In this document: positions 40,115 through 48,570 of the stretch, piece after piece
Layout: every line of letters begins with the position of its first letter
Position numbering within the stretch: the first letter of the stretch is position 1
From: Burkholderiales bacterium
Lineage (GTDB): Bacteria > Pseudomonadota > Gammaproteobacteria > Burkholderiales > Burkholderiaceae_C
DNA length: 64,000 nucleotides
Direction of reading: 5' to 3'
NCBI GenBank assembly: GCA_019509985.1
Contig: JAEKLF010000060.1
Location: 18,344 to 82,343 of the forward strand
Translations under genes and position numbers: made by a program
Notes under the pieces: model-generated
Told to the model about the DNA's origin: nothing
Databases searched by the model: none
The model's input: only the letters and a program-made list of their open reading frames with translations

Positions 40115-41032
40115 TCAGCGGAACAGTCGCTGCGCGAAGTGGAAGAGGTTTTCGGCCCAGCTCTCGCGGTCGTGGCCATGCTCGTCGACGTTCCACAGAT
40201 GCGGGATCTCCTGCTGCTTCAAGGCGCGATGCACGGCCTGGGACACGTTGATCAGCCCATCCTTGTTGCCGCAGGACAGGTAGAGCAGCGCGAGCTGGCG
40301 TCGCGCGGCGGCGGCGTCCGGCAGCAATTCGGTGGCTGGCCTGGTGTTGGGCGCGGACGAGAAGCCACCCACCGAGGCGAAGGTGTCCAGATGGGCCAGG
40401 CCGAAGTTCAGCGCCTGACCACCGCCCATCGACAACCCGGCCAAGGCGCGGTGCCGGGCATCGGCCCGGGTCGGGTACTTGGCATCGACGGCCGGAACCA
40501 GGAACTCCAGCAGGTCGCGCTCGAACTTCGCAAAGCCGGCGGCGTTCTCGGCCGTGAACACGCGGTCGCCGGGCGGCGGGCGGTCATCCGCCAGCGCGCG
40601 GCCATTGGGCATCACGACGATCATCGGCTGCATCTTGCCGTCGGCGATCAGGTTGTCCAGCACGACGTTGGCGCGCACATAGCCGCTCCATTCGTGCTGG
40701 TTGCCGGCGATGCCGTGCAGCAGGTACAGCACCGGGTAGCGCTGCTCGGCCGAGTAGCCGGGCGGCAGGTAGACGCTGGCCTGGCGCTGAGTGCCGGTCA
40801 CGCCCGAGGCATAGCTGAACTCTTCAACGCGGCCAGCCGCCACGCCCGGCCGGGGAGCGTCGAAGCCGGACGGCGGCTTGGGAAAGGCACGCACGTCGTC
40901 GGGCGCGAGGGTGATGGTGCGGGCGAAATTCGCACGCGCATTGTCCGGCGTGACGGTCTCGGCGCCCTGTGCCAGCGATGCGGTGGCCAAGGTCAGCAAG
41001 GTGATGGTGGCGAGGGCTTTGATGTGTTGCAT
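40115..41032 (-). CDS. secreted CE1-type esterase (esterase D/feruloyl esterase family)
   Basis: A 305-residue alpha/beta hydrolase with a signal peptide (ALATITLLTLATASLAQG). The core has VYLPPGY, YPVLYLLHGIAGN (oxyanion), the nucleophile Ser in GLSMGG, Asp in SCGNKDG and His in EHGHDRESW. CE1 members remove feruloyl or acetyl groups from plant polysaccharides. The start ATG at 41032 gives the signal peptide; the longer frame upstream is not used. It follows the small membrane protein gene on the minus strand, behind an operator copy at 41581, which ties it to the glycan regulon. Confidence 0.88.
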   Translation of the reverse strand: MQHIKALATITLLTLATASLAQGAETVTPDNARANFARTITLAPDDVRAFPKPPSGFDAPRPGVAAGRVEEFSYASGVTGTQRQASVYLPPGYSAEQRYPVLYLLHGIAGNQHEWSGYVRANVVLDNLIADGKMQPMIVVMPNGRALADDRPPPGDRVFTAENAAGFAKFERDLLEFLVPAVDAKYPTRADARHRALAGLSMGGGQALNFGLAHLDTFASVGGFSSAPNTRPATELLPDAAAARRQLALLYLSCGNKDGLINVSQAVHRALKQQEIPHLWNVDEHGHDRESWAENLFHFAQRLFR

Positions 41033-41102
41033 GGTGGGTATGTCCAATGTGGCAGCTCTTGCGCCCACGCCGCCAGGCGTTGAAGCGAGGCGACGCTGGC
41101 GT

Positions 41103-41555
41103 TCAGGCGTGCACGGCCTTGCCGTGCTGCGGCCCTTGTCCACGGGTATGGATGAACAGCAGACACAGGGCCGCGACTTGCGCGACGAGGACGGCGGTGG
41201 GGGCAAAGGGGAGCTCGACGGGCTGCATCAGGATCATTGGTGGAACGACCAGGAAGGCGATTTCCAGCAGGGTCAGCAGCACCCAGCCAACGCGTGCCCA
41301 CATCTGCCGCCACAGCAGGCCCCCAAGGCAGACCAACGGGAGAGCGGCGCCGATGACGACCCAGCCGATCACCAGATCCCGTCCGCTGGACGGCGGCGTT
41401 AGCTTCGACAGATTCGTCACGCCCACGATCGCTCCCCAAACGTTGTTCAGGACAACAAGCGCAAGGACGACCAAGCCGATGCGTGCCAGTGTGGGGCTTG
41501 AAGACCAGACGCCACGGGCCCGGGCAGGGCCGGTCCTTGAATTGGGAGTGTTCAT
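41103..41555 (-). CDS. four-helix membrane protein of unknown function
   Basis: A 150-residue protein with four hydrophobic segments (IGLVVLALVVLNNVWGAIVG; VIGWVVIGAALPLVCLGGL; VGWVLLTLLEIAFLVVPPM; TAVLVAQVAALCLLFIH). The N-terminus is polar. No family recognised. It is the first gene after the operator at 41581-41595 and precedes the CE1-type esterase gene by 70 bases, so co-transcription is likely. Confidence 0.65.
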   Translation of the reverse strand: MNTPNSRTGPARARGVWSSSPTLARIGLVVLALVVLNNVWGAIVGVTNLSKLTPPSSGRDLVIGWVVIGAALPLVCLGGLLWRQMWARVGWVLLTLLEIAFLVVPPMILMQPVELPFAPTAVLVAQVAALCLLFIHTRGQGPQHGKAVHA

Positions 41556-41580
41556 GACTTTTCGCGTCGCGAGTCAAAAG

Positions 41581-41595
41581 ATTGGTATTACCAAT
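41581..41595 (-). promoter_or_regulatory. operator copy ATTGGTATTACCAAT
   Basis: Perfect 15-bp inverted repeat with the same TTGGT-N3-ACCAA frame as the other copies but with an ATT centre, 25 bases before the membrane-protein start. It is very close to the UxuR/ExuR type of site. Confidence 0.7.
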
Positions 41596-41651
41596 GTAAG
41601 TGAGCAGGGCTGGTCCAGCGAATCTGACTGGGCCACTCCCAATATCGGTCG

Positions 41652-41666
41652 TGGTGACCTGACCAA
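41652..41666 (-). promoter_or_regulatory. imperfect operator copy
   Basis: TGGTGACCTGACCAA keeps one perfect half (CTGACCAA) and a displaced TGGT. Taken from the good half, its centre lies 72 bases from the centre of the 41581 site, the same distance as between the two sites before the GH42 gene. Confidence 0.4.
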
Positions 41667-41690
41667 TTCCGGGAGAGCCATGTAGCGCCG

Positions 41691-42854
41691 TTACCGGGTG
41701 CTGTTGACGATGAGATCGACGGTGTCGTCCTTCTTTGCGCCGGTCACGCGATCGAACAGGCCACCGGTGTCCCAGAAGACCGGCACCAGGCCGTGCCGGA
41801 AGGCCGAGCCGGTGATGTACTCGTTCCAGTACTTGCGGTAGCGGTCCATGCCCGGATAGGCGTGCTTCATGCCCGCGCCGTACTCGCCGACGATCACCGC
41901 CACGCCCCGGTCGACGAAGGCGGTCTTCAGCTGCTGGAACACGGCGTCCGCATCAGGCTCGTTGCCCCACTTCAAGGAGGCTGCAGGGTCGGTGGCAATC
42001 CTGCCCCACTGCCAGATCTTGCTGGCCTGGTCGATGGTGAAGGGCGAGGGGTCGTAGTAGTGCACCTCCATCATCAGCCGCGCGGCCACGGTGTCGGTGG
42101 GCAGCTTGGCGTTGCAGGACATCGCGGCGATGTGGTTCGTGTTGTAGGACTGCACGACGAGGTGACGCCTGGCGTTGTTGCCACCGGTGGCGCGCACGGC
42201 GTTGACGAAGGTCTGGTTGAAGCTGTTCTGGACCGCGCAGTTCTCCGCGGTCGGCCGCCCGTACTCCTTCTCGACATGGACTTCGTTCGTGCCGGCGAAG
42301 AGCAGGTGGTCGTCATAGCCCTTGAAGTTGTTGGCGATCTGGGTCCAGAACTTCGTGAGCTTCGCGTTGACCTCGGCTTGCTTGTCATAGGTGGGGTGGT
42401 CCGCCCAGCCGCCGTCCCAGTGGGTGTTGATCAGCACGTACAGGCCGGCGTTGCGCGCGTAGTCCACCACCTGCGTGACCCGGGCCATCCAGACAGGGCT
42501 GATGTTGCCGTCGGCATCGGCATGCTGGTTCCACGCCACCGGGATGCGAACGGTCTTGAAGCCGGCCGCCTTGAAGGCGTTCATCACTGTCTGATTGGCG
42601 GGCGGATTGCCCCAGGCGGTCTCGCTCGGTATGGCATCGAGCGTGTTGCCCAGGTTCAGGCCGGGCGACATCTCACGGGATAGCTGCACGCCGGTCAGCT
42701 CGCGCATGCCGGTGCTGCCAGCCTGCGCGCCGGGCGCCGGCGCGCCGTGGCCGCCTTCGCTGGCGTCGCTGGCGGCGCAGCCAGAGAGCACGGGGGCCAG
42801 ACCAAGGGTCAGGAGCAGAGTCGAAAGCAGGGTCTTCACAGGGTTCTCGGTCAC
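41691..42854 (-). CDS. lipoprotein GH5 endo-glucanase (possible xyloglucanase)
   Basis: A 387-residue protein with a lipoprotein signal (LLLTLGLAPVLSGC). The catalytic barrel has SPGLNLGNTLD and FKTVRIPVAWNQH at the start, the acid/base Glu in GTNEVHVE, MEVHYYDPSPF, and the nucleophile Glu in VGEYGAG. This layout is the GH5_4-type endo-beta-1,4-glucanase group, which includes many xyloglucanases. The GTG at 42854 overlaps the stop of a fragment upstream (GTGA); a second GTG at 42839 with GAGA upstream is also possible. It follows the GH43 gene on the same strand. A surface lipoprotein endo-enzyme fits the first cut of the backbone. Confidence 0.88.
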   Translation of the reverse strand: MTENPVKTLLSTLLLTLGLAPVLSGCAASDASEGGHGAPAPGAQAGSTGMRELTGVQLSREMSPGLNLGNTLDAIPSETAWGNPPANQTVMNAFKAAGFKTVRIPVAWNQHADADGNISPVWMARVTQVVDYARNAGLYVLINTHWDGGWADHPTYDKQAEVNAKLTKFWTQIANNFKGYDDHLLFAGTNEVHVEKEYGRPTAENCAVQNSFNQTFVNAVRATGGNNARRHLVVQSYNTNHIAAMSCNAKLPTDTVAARLMMEVHYYDPSPFTIDQASKIWQWGRIATDPAASLKWGNEPDADAVFQQLKTAFVDRGVAVIVGEYGAGMKHAYPGMDRYRKYWNEYITGSAFRHGLVPVFWDTGGLFDRVTGAKKDDTVDLIVNSTR

Positions 42855-42949
42855 GAAGTGGGATCGGGGTCAATGGCCAGCACGATGTTGCGCCCCGGCT
42901 CGCCGGCCGGGAAGCGCGTCTTGTCCCGGGCGGTGGCTGAATGTCTCCG
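42851..42949 (-). pseudogene. orphan C-terminal fragment before the GH5 gene
   Basis: A frame of 32 codons without a start codon ends in a TGA that overlaps the GH5 GTG. It reads like a real protein end (DKTRFPAGEPGRNIVLAIDPD). Placement in an otherwise tightly coupled operon suggests the tail of a deleted gene. The parent family is not recognised. Confidence 0.35.
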
Positions 42950-42992
42950 TCACGCTCGGGTGTTGGGATGGATCTGACGGATCTGATGCATC

Positions 42993-44549
42993 TCAGGCGT
43001 CGGGGCCGATGCGCTGGTAGCTGAACTGGCGCAGGCGCACGTGACCCGCGCCCGCGGCAAACAGAGCCAGCCGCGGGCTTGCGAAGCCGCCGACGGCGGT
43101 CTGGTGCAGGGCCGAGACTTCCGTGAGCCACGGATTGCGCACCCAGTGGCCGTCAGCGGTCGCGTGTTCAAACGTCAGAAGGTGGCGGCGGTTCGTGATC
43201 CGCAGGCGGTGACGCCGGCCTTGCACCGCCTGTTGCATCCAGCTGTGCTCCTGGCCATAGCTGTAGGTGTGCATGCGGCCATCGCCAATGCCCACGCCGA
43301 CAAAGCCGCGCGCATCGTGGAACAGGGCCAGCCCGCCCTGGGCAGCGCCGTCGAGCTCGAAATCGATCTCGGCTTCGTAACTGCTGTCGCTGGCCACGCA
43401 GGTCAGCGGCGAGCAGTCCCGCAGCCCCGTGCCCCTGCCGCGCAGTACCAGGCCCGTGCCGTCGTAGTGCGCCCGCGCCAACTCGCCGGGGACGGCGTCG
43501 TAGAAGCTCCACTGCACGCCAAGGCGGTTGCGGCTGAAGTCGTCGCACAAGGGTGGCCTGGCGATCGTGGCGATGCCGCCGCGGGGCTTGCGCTGTGGCC
43601 GGTCGAGGCGGCTGCCGCTGGCCCTGAACCAGCCGTCGCGGGTCCATTCGATCGGCTCCAGCAGCGTCTGCCGGCCCAGTGTGCGGTCACCGTTGCGCAG
43701 GCCGTGGCAAAGCATCCACCAGTCGCCCGCCGGGCCTTCCACGAGGCAGGGGCAGCCGCTCGTCCACCAGGGCTGGTCGGCGTCGTGCGTGCGCGCCACC
43801 GGATTGAAGGGGCAATCTTCCCAGGGGCCGAGCACGGAGCGCGAGCGCGCGACCGTCACCGTGTGGCTGCCGGCGGGACGACCGCTGCCGCCCGCTGCGC
43901 TGAGCCTGTAGATGAACTCGCCCCGGCGCACCAGCCTCGGGCCGTCCAGTGCGAGCGCGTCCGGACCGACGTCGCGCAGCGTCGCGCCGGGGCGATGGGC
44001 CGGCAGCAGTGGCCCGGCCGTGGTCAGGCCGTCGTCGCTGAGGGCGACACGCTGCATGCCGTCGACGAGGAGGTGGCGGCGGCCATCCTCGTCCACCGCA
44101 TGGGCGGGGTCGCCACCGCCGTCCAGCCCCAGGTCGACGGGTGCGCTCCAAGGCCCGCGGACATCGTCGGCGTGGACGACGAGGATCGCAACACGCCCGC
44201 ACTGCGAGGCCGTGAAGTAGATGAAATGGCGCCCGTCGTGCTTGACAAGGTTCGCCGCCCGGACGCTGCCCACGGGGTGGTTGAGCGCTGCGGTGATCGG
44301 CGCCCAGTTCACCAGATCGCGCGAGTGCCAGATCACGAGGCCGGGGCAGCACTGCAGCGATGAGAACGTCAGGTAGTAGTCGCTGCCGTCCTTCAGGATG
44401 GCGGGGTCGGGGTGATCGCCGGCCAGGACGGGGTTGCAAAAGCTGCCGTTGCCGCGGTCCGCCGGCATGGGCTGGCCGGGCGCCCCGGCGACCACCGTCT
44501 CCGCTGCCACGGGTGGCGGTGGACGGGTCGGCGCGGCGGCCCCTCTCAT
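42993..44549 (-). CDS. GH43-family glycosidase with C-terminal beta-sandwich
   Basis: A 518-residue protein. After a Pro/Ala-rich N-terminus come FCNPVLAGDHPDPAILKDG with the catalytic base Asp of the five-blade propeller, the segment GGGDPAHAVDEDG, and the acid Glu in CLVEGPAGDWWM. The last ~200 residues form a concanavalin-like sandwich (AEIDFELDGAAQGGLALFHD). Such two-domain GH43 enzymes are alpha-L-arabinofuranosidases or beta-xylosidases. The ATG at 44549 overlaps the GH95 stop (ATGA) and sets the start; no export signal is evident, unlike the neighbours. In Xanthomonas xyloglucan loci a GH43 stands beside GH95 in the same way. Confidence 0.85.
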   Translation of the reverse strand: MRGAAAPTRPPPPVAAETVVAGAPGQPMPADRGNGSFCNPVLAGDHPDPAILKDGSDYYLTFSSLQCCPGLVIWHSRDLVNWAPITAALNHPVGSVRAANLVKHDGRHFIYFTASQCGRVAILVVHADDVRGPWSAPVDLGLDGGGDPAHAVDEDGRRHLLVDGMQRVALSDDGLTTAGPLLPAHRPGATLRDVGPDALALDGPRLVRRGEFIYRLSAAGGSGRPAGSHTVTVARSRSVLGPWEDCPFNPVARTHDADQPWWTSGCPCLVEGPAGDWWMLCHGLRNGDRTLGRQTLLEPIEWTRDGWFRASGSRLDRPQRKPRGGIATIARPPLCDDFSRNRLGVQWSFYDAVPGELARAHYDGTGLVLRGRGTGLRDCSPLTCVASDSSYEAEIDFELDGAAQGGLALFHDARGFVGVGIGDGRMHTYSYGQEHSWMQQAVQGRRHRLRITNRRHLLTFEHATADGHWVRNPWLTEVSALHQTAVGGFASPRLALFAAGAGHVRLRQFSYQRIGPDA

Positions 44550-47014
44550 GCCAGCGCCGCGAAGTCCGCCGCGCGGGCGTGGAACTGCCCACGTGCGTCG
44601 AGCCGGACGGCCAGCCGCCGGCCCTGGTAGCGCAGCGCGACGTTCGCGCCCGCGGGTCCGCGCAGGCCCACGGCACCGAGCTGGCCGTTCGCCCACTCGA
44701 TGTCCAGCGTCAGGCCGCCGTGCGCGCGCACGCCGTGCAGCAGGCCCTTCGGCCAGGCCTTGGGCAGGGCGGGCAGCAGGTGCACCTCGCCGCCCCAGGA
44801 CTGCACGATCATCTCGAGGATGCCGGCGGCGCCGCCGAAGTTTCCGTCGATCTGGAACGGCGGATGGGCGTCGAACATGTTCGGGTAAGTGCGTGCCGGC
44901 CCCATCAGTCCCTGCAGGATCTTGTAGGCCCGCTCGCCGTCGCCCAGGCGCGTCCACAGTGCCAGCCGCCAGGCGGTGGCCCAGCCGGTGCTTTCGTCAC
45001 CGCGCCGGTTCAGCGTCACGCGAGCGGCCTGGGCGAGCGCGGGTGTGTCGCGCACGTTGACCTGCTCGCTCGGATAGACGGCGTAGAGATGGGAGACGTG
45101 GCGGTGCTGCTGGTCGGTGGCCGACGCATCCCAGTCCTCCAGCCACTCCTGCAGCTGGCCCTGCGAGCCGATGCGATCGGCCGGCAGGCGGGCGCGCGCC
45201 TTGTGGACGGCAGCGGTGAAGGCCGGGTCGTCCTCGCCAAGCTGGGTTTGTGCCGCAAGGGCCGCGTCGAACAGGTCGCGCAGAATCTGGCGGTCCATGG
45301 CCGGCCCAGCGCACAGGGCGATGTCGGCATGGTGGTTGTTCTCCGGCGACAACGAGGGCGACGTGACGAGGCCGCGCCCCTTGGGGTCCTCGACCAGCGT
45401 GTCGAGGAAGAACAGCGCGGCGCCCTTGAACAGCGGCACCAGCCGGCGCAGCAGGGCCGGGCTCGGGTTGTACTGGTAGTGCTGCCACAGCGTCGTGCAC
45501 AACCAGGCACCGCCCATGGGCCACATGCCCCACAGCGGGCCGTCGATGGGCGCCGTGGCACGCCACAGGTCGGTGTTGTGATGCGCGACCCAGCCGCGCG
45601 CGCCGTAGCTGTCGCGCGCCGTGCGCATGCCGGCGACGGCCAGCTCCTCCACCATCTTCAGCAGCGGCTCGACACACTCGGGCAGGTTGGCCGGCCCGGC
45701 GGGCCAGTAATTCATCTCCGTGTTGATGTTGATCGTGTACTTGCCTTCCCACGGCGGGTGCAGCACCTCGTTCCACACGCCCTGCAGGTTGGCCGGCTGG
45801 CTGCCCGGCCGCGACGACGAGAGCAGCAGGTAGCGTGCGTACTGCACGTACATCGCGGCGAGCGCGGCGTCGGGTTCGCGCGGCACGCCGGCGATGCGGG
45901 CATCCGTGGAACGGGCATTCGCGGCGTGGCCGCCGAGGTCGATGTGCAGGCGGCGGAACAAGGCGCGGTGGGCCTGGAGATGGTCGTCGCGCAGCTTGCC
46001 GAAGGGTTTGCGCGCGGCGGCGGCAGTGCGCTGGCGCACGGCGGCCACGGGGTCGCCGCTGGTGTCCTGCCAGTTGACGTAGCTGGTCTCGCCGGCCACC
46101 ACCAGGGTCAGCTGGCGCGCGCCGCGCACGCGCAGCCGGTCGCCGCTGGCCTCGATGCGGCCGTCACCCACTGCCTGCACACGCAGCGCGTAGCGCAGCT
46201 GGCCGGGGATGCCGAAGGCCTGCACATTGCGGCCCTCGATCAGCAGCGCATCGCTGCCGTCGGCGCGTACCGACAGCGACTCCGGCCGCTTCTCTGCAAA
46301 AAGCGATTCACGGTGGCCCCAGTCCGCGCCGACGAAGACGACGCCGTGCTCGTCGTACTTCGTGTCACCGAAGCCGCCATAGGGCTGGTAGTCGGGGTGG
46401 CGGTAGCCGAGGTCGAGGTCGATGCTGCCGTCGCCTTCGATCTGCAGGCGGATCACGGTCACCTGGTCCGGCACGCTGCAGAAGGTCTCGCGCCGGTGGC
46501 GGCCGCCGCCGTCGATGAAGGTGGTCAGGGCGATCGCGCTGTCGAGGTCCAGGCTGCGCCGATAGCGCGCCGCGGCCGTCACGCCGGGGAAGTCGAGCAG
46601 CAGGTCGCCGGCGCCGCTGAAGGGCATCTGCTTGATCGGCTTGCCCATCAGCGCCTCGGAGACGAGCTCGTTGGCCTCCTTCCAGCGCTCCTGGTTGATC
46701 AGTGCGCGCACCCGGGGCAGGGCCTCGCTGAACTTCGGGTTGTCCGGCACGTAGGGGCCGCCACCGTACAGCGTGTCGATGTTGAACTGCAGCCGCTCCT
46801 GCGCCGGGCGGCCGAAGACCATGGTGCCCAGGCGGCCGCTGCCCACGGGCAGGGCCTCGATCCACGGACCCGCGGCGCGGTCGTACCAGAGCGTGAGCGA
46901 ATCGTCGGCCAGCTGGGCCGCGCCACTGCGCGCGAACGCCGGCAGCGCGGCCAGGGTGCCGGCCAGCGTGGTGCCGGCGACGAAGCTGCGGCGGGTGGTC
47001 AAGGTACTCGTCAT
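44546..47014 (-). CDS. GH95 alpha-L-fucosidase / alpha-L-galactosidase
   Basis: An 822-residue protein with a Tat leader (TTRRSFVAGTTLAG). It starts with LWYDRAAGPWIEALPVGSGRLG, the GH95 N-terminal signature. The (alpha/alpha)6 barrel has TININTEMNYWPAG (Asn429 and Asn431), SPENN (Glu about 556), RHVSHLYAVYPS and FQIDGNFGG (Asp about 722), matching the Asn/Asn/Glu/Asp catalytic set of the Bifidobacterium AfcA enzyme. Thr427, two residues before Asn429, is His in AfcA and plant fucosidases as I recall, and Thr in an alpha-L-galactosidase of Bacteroides. The catabolic operon nearby also favours L-galactose, but Thr-type enzymes that use fucose exist. Coupled by ATGA on both sides. Confidence 0.92.
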   Translation of the reverse strand: MTSTLTTRRSFVAGTTLAGTLAALPAFARSGAAQLADDSLTLWYDRAAGPWIEALPVGSGRLGTMVFGRPAQERLQFNIDTLYGGGPYVPDNPKFSEALPRVRALINQERWKEANELVSEALMGKPIKQMPFSGAGDLLLDFPGVTAAARYRRSLDLDSAIALTTFIDGGGRHRRETFCSVPDQVTVIRLQIEGDGSIDLDLGYRHPDYQPYGGFGDTKYDEHGVVFVGADWGHRESLFAEKRPESLSVRADGSDALLIEGRNVQAFGIPGQLRYALRVQAVGDGRIEASGDRLRVRGARQLTLVVAGETSYVNWQDTSGDPVAAVRQRTAAAARKPFGKLRDDHLQAHRALFRRLHIDLGGHAANARSTDARIAGVPREPDAALAAMYVQYARYLLLSSSRPGSQPANLQGVWNEVLHPPWEGKYTININTEMNYWPAGPANLPECVEPLLKMVEELAVAGMRTARDSYGARGWVAHHNTDLWRATAPIDGPLWGMWPMGGAWLCTTLWQHYQYNPSPALLRRLVPLFKGAALFFLDTLVEDPKGRGLVTSPSLSPENNHHADIALCAGPAMDRQILRDLFDAALAAQTQLGEDDPAFTAAVHKARARLPADRIGSQGQLQEWLEDWDASATDQQHRHVSHLYAVYPSEQVNVRDTPALAQAARVTLNRRGDESTGWATAWRLALWTRLGDGERAYKILQGLMGPARTYPNMFDAHPPFQIDGNFGGAAGILEMIVQSWGGEVHLLPALPKAWPKGLLHGVRAHGGLTLDIEWANGQLGAVGLRGPAGANVALRYQGRRLAVRLDARGQFHARAADFAALA

Positions 47015-48324
47015 GGGTGGTCCGCCAGCAGCTTGTCCAGCGTCGGCGCCATGGTGCGTTGCCAGATGTCGTAGCCCTTGGCGTTGGGGTGCAGCAGGTC
47101 GGGCATGACGTCCTTGCTGAGCGTGCCATCCGCGTTCAGCAGCGCGGCGTTGATGTTCAGGAAGTGGACGTTGCGGCCGTCGGCATAGCCTTCGATGAGC
47201 CTGTTGACGCGCTCGTTGAGGCCGCGCTGGCCGTCATCGGGCTTCTCGCCACGCGGGAAGATGGCCAGCAGCAGCACCTTCGTCTTCGGCAACCGTTGCC
47301 GGATCTCGTCGAGCAGGCGCTTGATGCCGGCTGCCGTGGTGGCCGGGTTCTCGCCGCGGTGGCCGGTGTTGTTGGTGCCGATCATCAGTACGGCCACCCT
47401 GGGCGCGATCCCGTCGACCTCGCTGTGCTGCAACCGCCACAGCGCGTTCTCGGTGCGGTCGCCGCCGAAGCCGAGAGCCAGCGCGTGCAGCGGCGCGTAG
47501 TGCCGCTGCCAGACTTCGCTGCCGTCCTTCTCCCAGCCCTGGGTGATGGAGTCGCCGATGAAGACGACTTCGGGCGGCGTGCCTGCGGCGATCAGCCGGG
47601 CCTTCTCCTGCAGCTTCTGCTCGTGGCGCGGCAGCCACCAGTCGACGGCCCAGGACTCGTTGAGCATGGCCGGCGTGACGGACTCGGTGCGGTAGTCGGG
47701 GCAGGCCAGCCCGGCCCTCGCCGTGCGGGTGATGCGAACGTTGGCGATGCTGACGCGGCCCGTGCCCGTCGCGTCGATGGCAAACGGCAGCCTGACCTGG
47801 GAGAAGTCGGCGCCTTCGCGCGCAAAGCAGCTCATGGGCAGGGCGACGTGCTGCCAGCCCTTGCCGGCCCAGCCGCGCGCGGCGTCAATGAGATTGACGC
47901 CGCGCTCGCAGCCGTCGCCGCAGCTCAGCTTGGCACGCACGCCGCCCTTGGCGAGATCGGCCACGTCGATGTCGAACTCCAGCGTGCCGCCGAGATAGGG
48001 CCGCAGGTCCAGGGGTTCGCGGCTCTCGATGCGCAGCGTGGCCTGCCAGAGGTCCTTCCAGTCCAGCAGCACGGCTTGGCGCTTGCCGTCGGCCGTGAGC
48101 GCACTGGCGCCGACGGAACTGGCGCGGGCGTATTCGGCGGTCGGAGCCGGCGCGACGACGCTGTCGCCCGTCAGCTCGACCTGGCTTTCCCAGTGGCCGA
48201 CGACGGTGCGCCAGGCCGTGGCGGGCGCCGGGAGGATGACGATGTCCGGCGCGGGCTGGGCCTGAGCGGGGACGGCGCAGGCGGCGAGGGCGCCGAACAA
48301 GGCGGCATGCAGACGCGCCATCAT
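47011..48324 (-). CDS. secreted SGNH-fold esterase with N-terminal ExoP galactose-binding-like domain
   Basis: A 437-residue protein with a signal peptide (LFGALAACAVPAQAQ). Residues ~35-225 resemble the C-terminal ExoP domain of GH3 exo-glucosidases: VVGHWESQVELTGDSVVAPA, LLDWKDLWQATLRIE, AKLSCGDGCERG, LPMSCFAREGADFSQVRLPF. Residues ~245-437 form an SGNH hydrolase: the Ser in FIGDSITQGWE, Gly in LGFGGDRTENALWRL, Asn in MIGTNNTGH, and Asp/His in DLLHPNAKGY. The likely job is removal of acetyl groups from plant glycans. It is coupled to GH95 (ATGA). The Xanthomonas xyloglucan locus has an acetylesterase (CE20) in the same company. Confidence 0.9.
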   Translation of the reverse strand: MMARLHAALFGALAACAVPAQAQPAPDIVILPAPATAWRTVVGHWESQVELTGDSVVAPAPTAEYARASSVGASALTADGKRQAVLLDWKDLWQATLRIESREPLDLRPYLGGTLEFDIDVADLAKGGVRAKLSCGDGCERGVNLIDAARGWAGKGWQHVALPMSCFAREGADFSQVRLPFAIDATGTGRVSIANVRITRTARAGLACPDYRTESVTPAMLNESWAVDWWLPRHEQKLQEKARLIAAGTPPEVVFIGDSITQGWEKDGSEVWQRHYAPLHALALGFGGDRTENALWRLQHSEVDGIAPRVAVLMIGTNNTGHRGENPATTAAGIKRLLDEIRQRLPKTKVLLLAIFPRGEKPDDGQRGLNERVNRLIEGYADGRNVHFLNINAALLNADGTLSKDVMPDLLHPNAKGYDIWQRTMAPTLDKLLADHP

Positions 48325-48548
48325 TGGTAGCGCCCCATCTTGACCTTCACGAGGCGCGGATTGGCAATGAAGTTCCGGCCCCTCGGCACCTTGACGGTGT
48401 TGGCGTGGGTGTCAGTGACGGCTGGCCAGACGCGCTTCAGCGCCTCGGGATAGTTGCTGGAGTTGTGGACCTGGGCGCCGAGGAGGGTGAACGGGGCGCC
48501 GCGAACGAGAGGATTGGGCATGGGTTCGAAGAGCGACCCGACCGGCAC
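48321..48548 (-). pseudogene. deletion remnant of a GH35 beta-galactosidase
   Basis: A 75-residue frame. Residues 10-53 (VRGAPFTLLGAQVHNSSNYP, VWPAVTDTHANTVKVP) match the N-terminus of GH35 beta-galactosidases with DUF5597, which usually continues into PIAWEQIEP. Here the text jumps after VKVP to FIANPRLVKVKMGRYQ, which resembles the very end of the same family (LLKVRLGTY). So about 450 central residues are missing with the frame kept. The stop overlaps the SGNH gene start (ATGA). No activity is possible. Intact GH35 is a standard member of Xanthomonas xyloglucan loci. Confidence 0.7.
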
Positions 48549-48570
48549 ACTGGCACCGGCCGGGTCTGGG

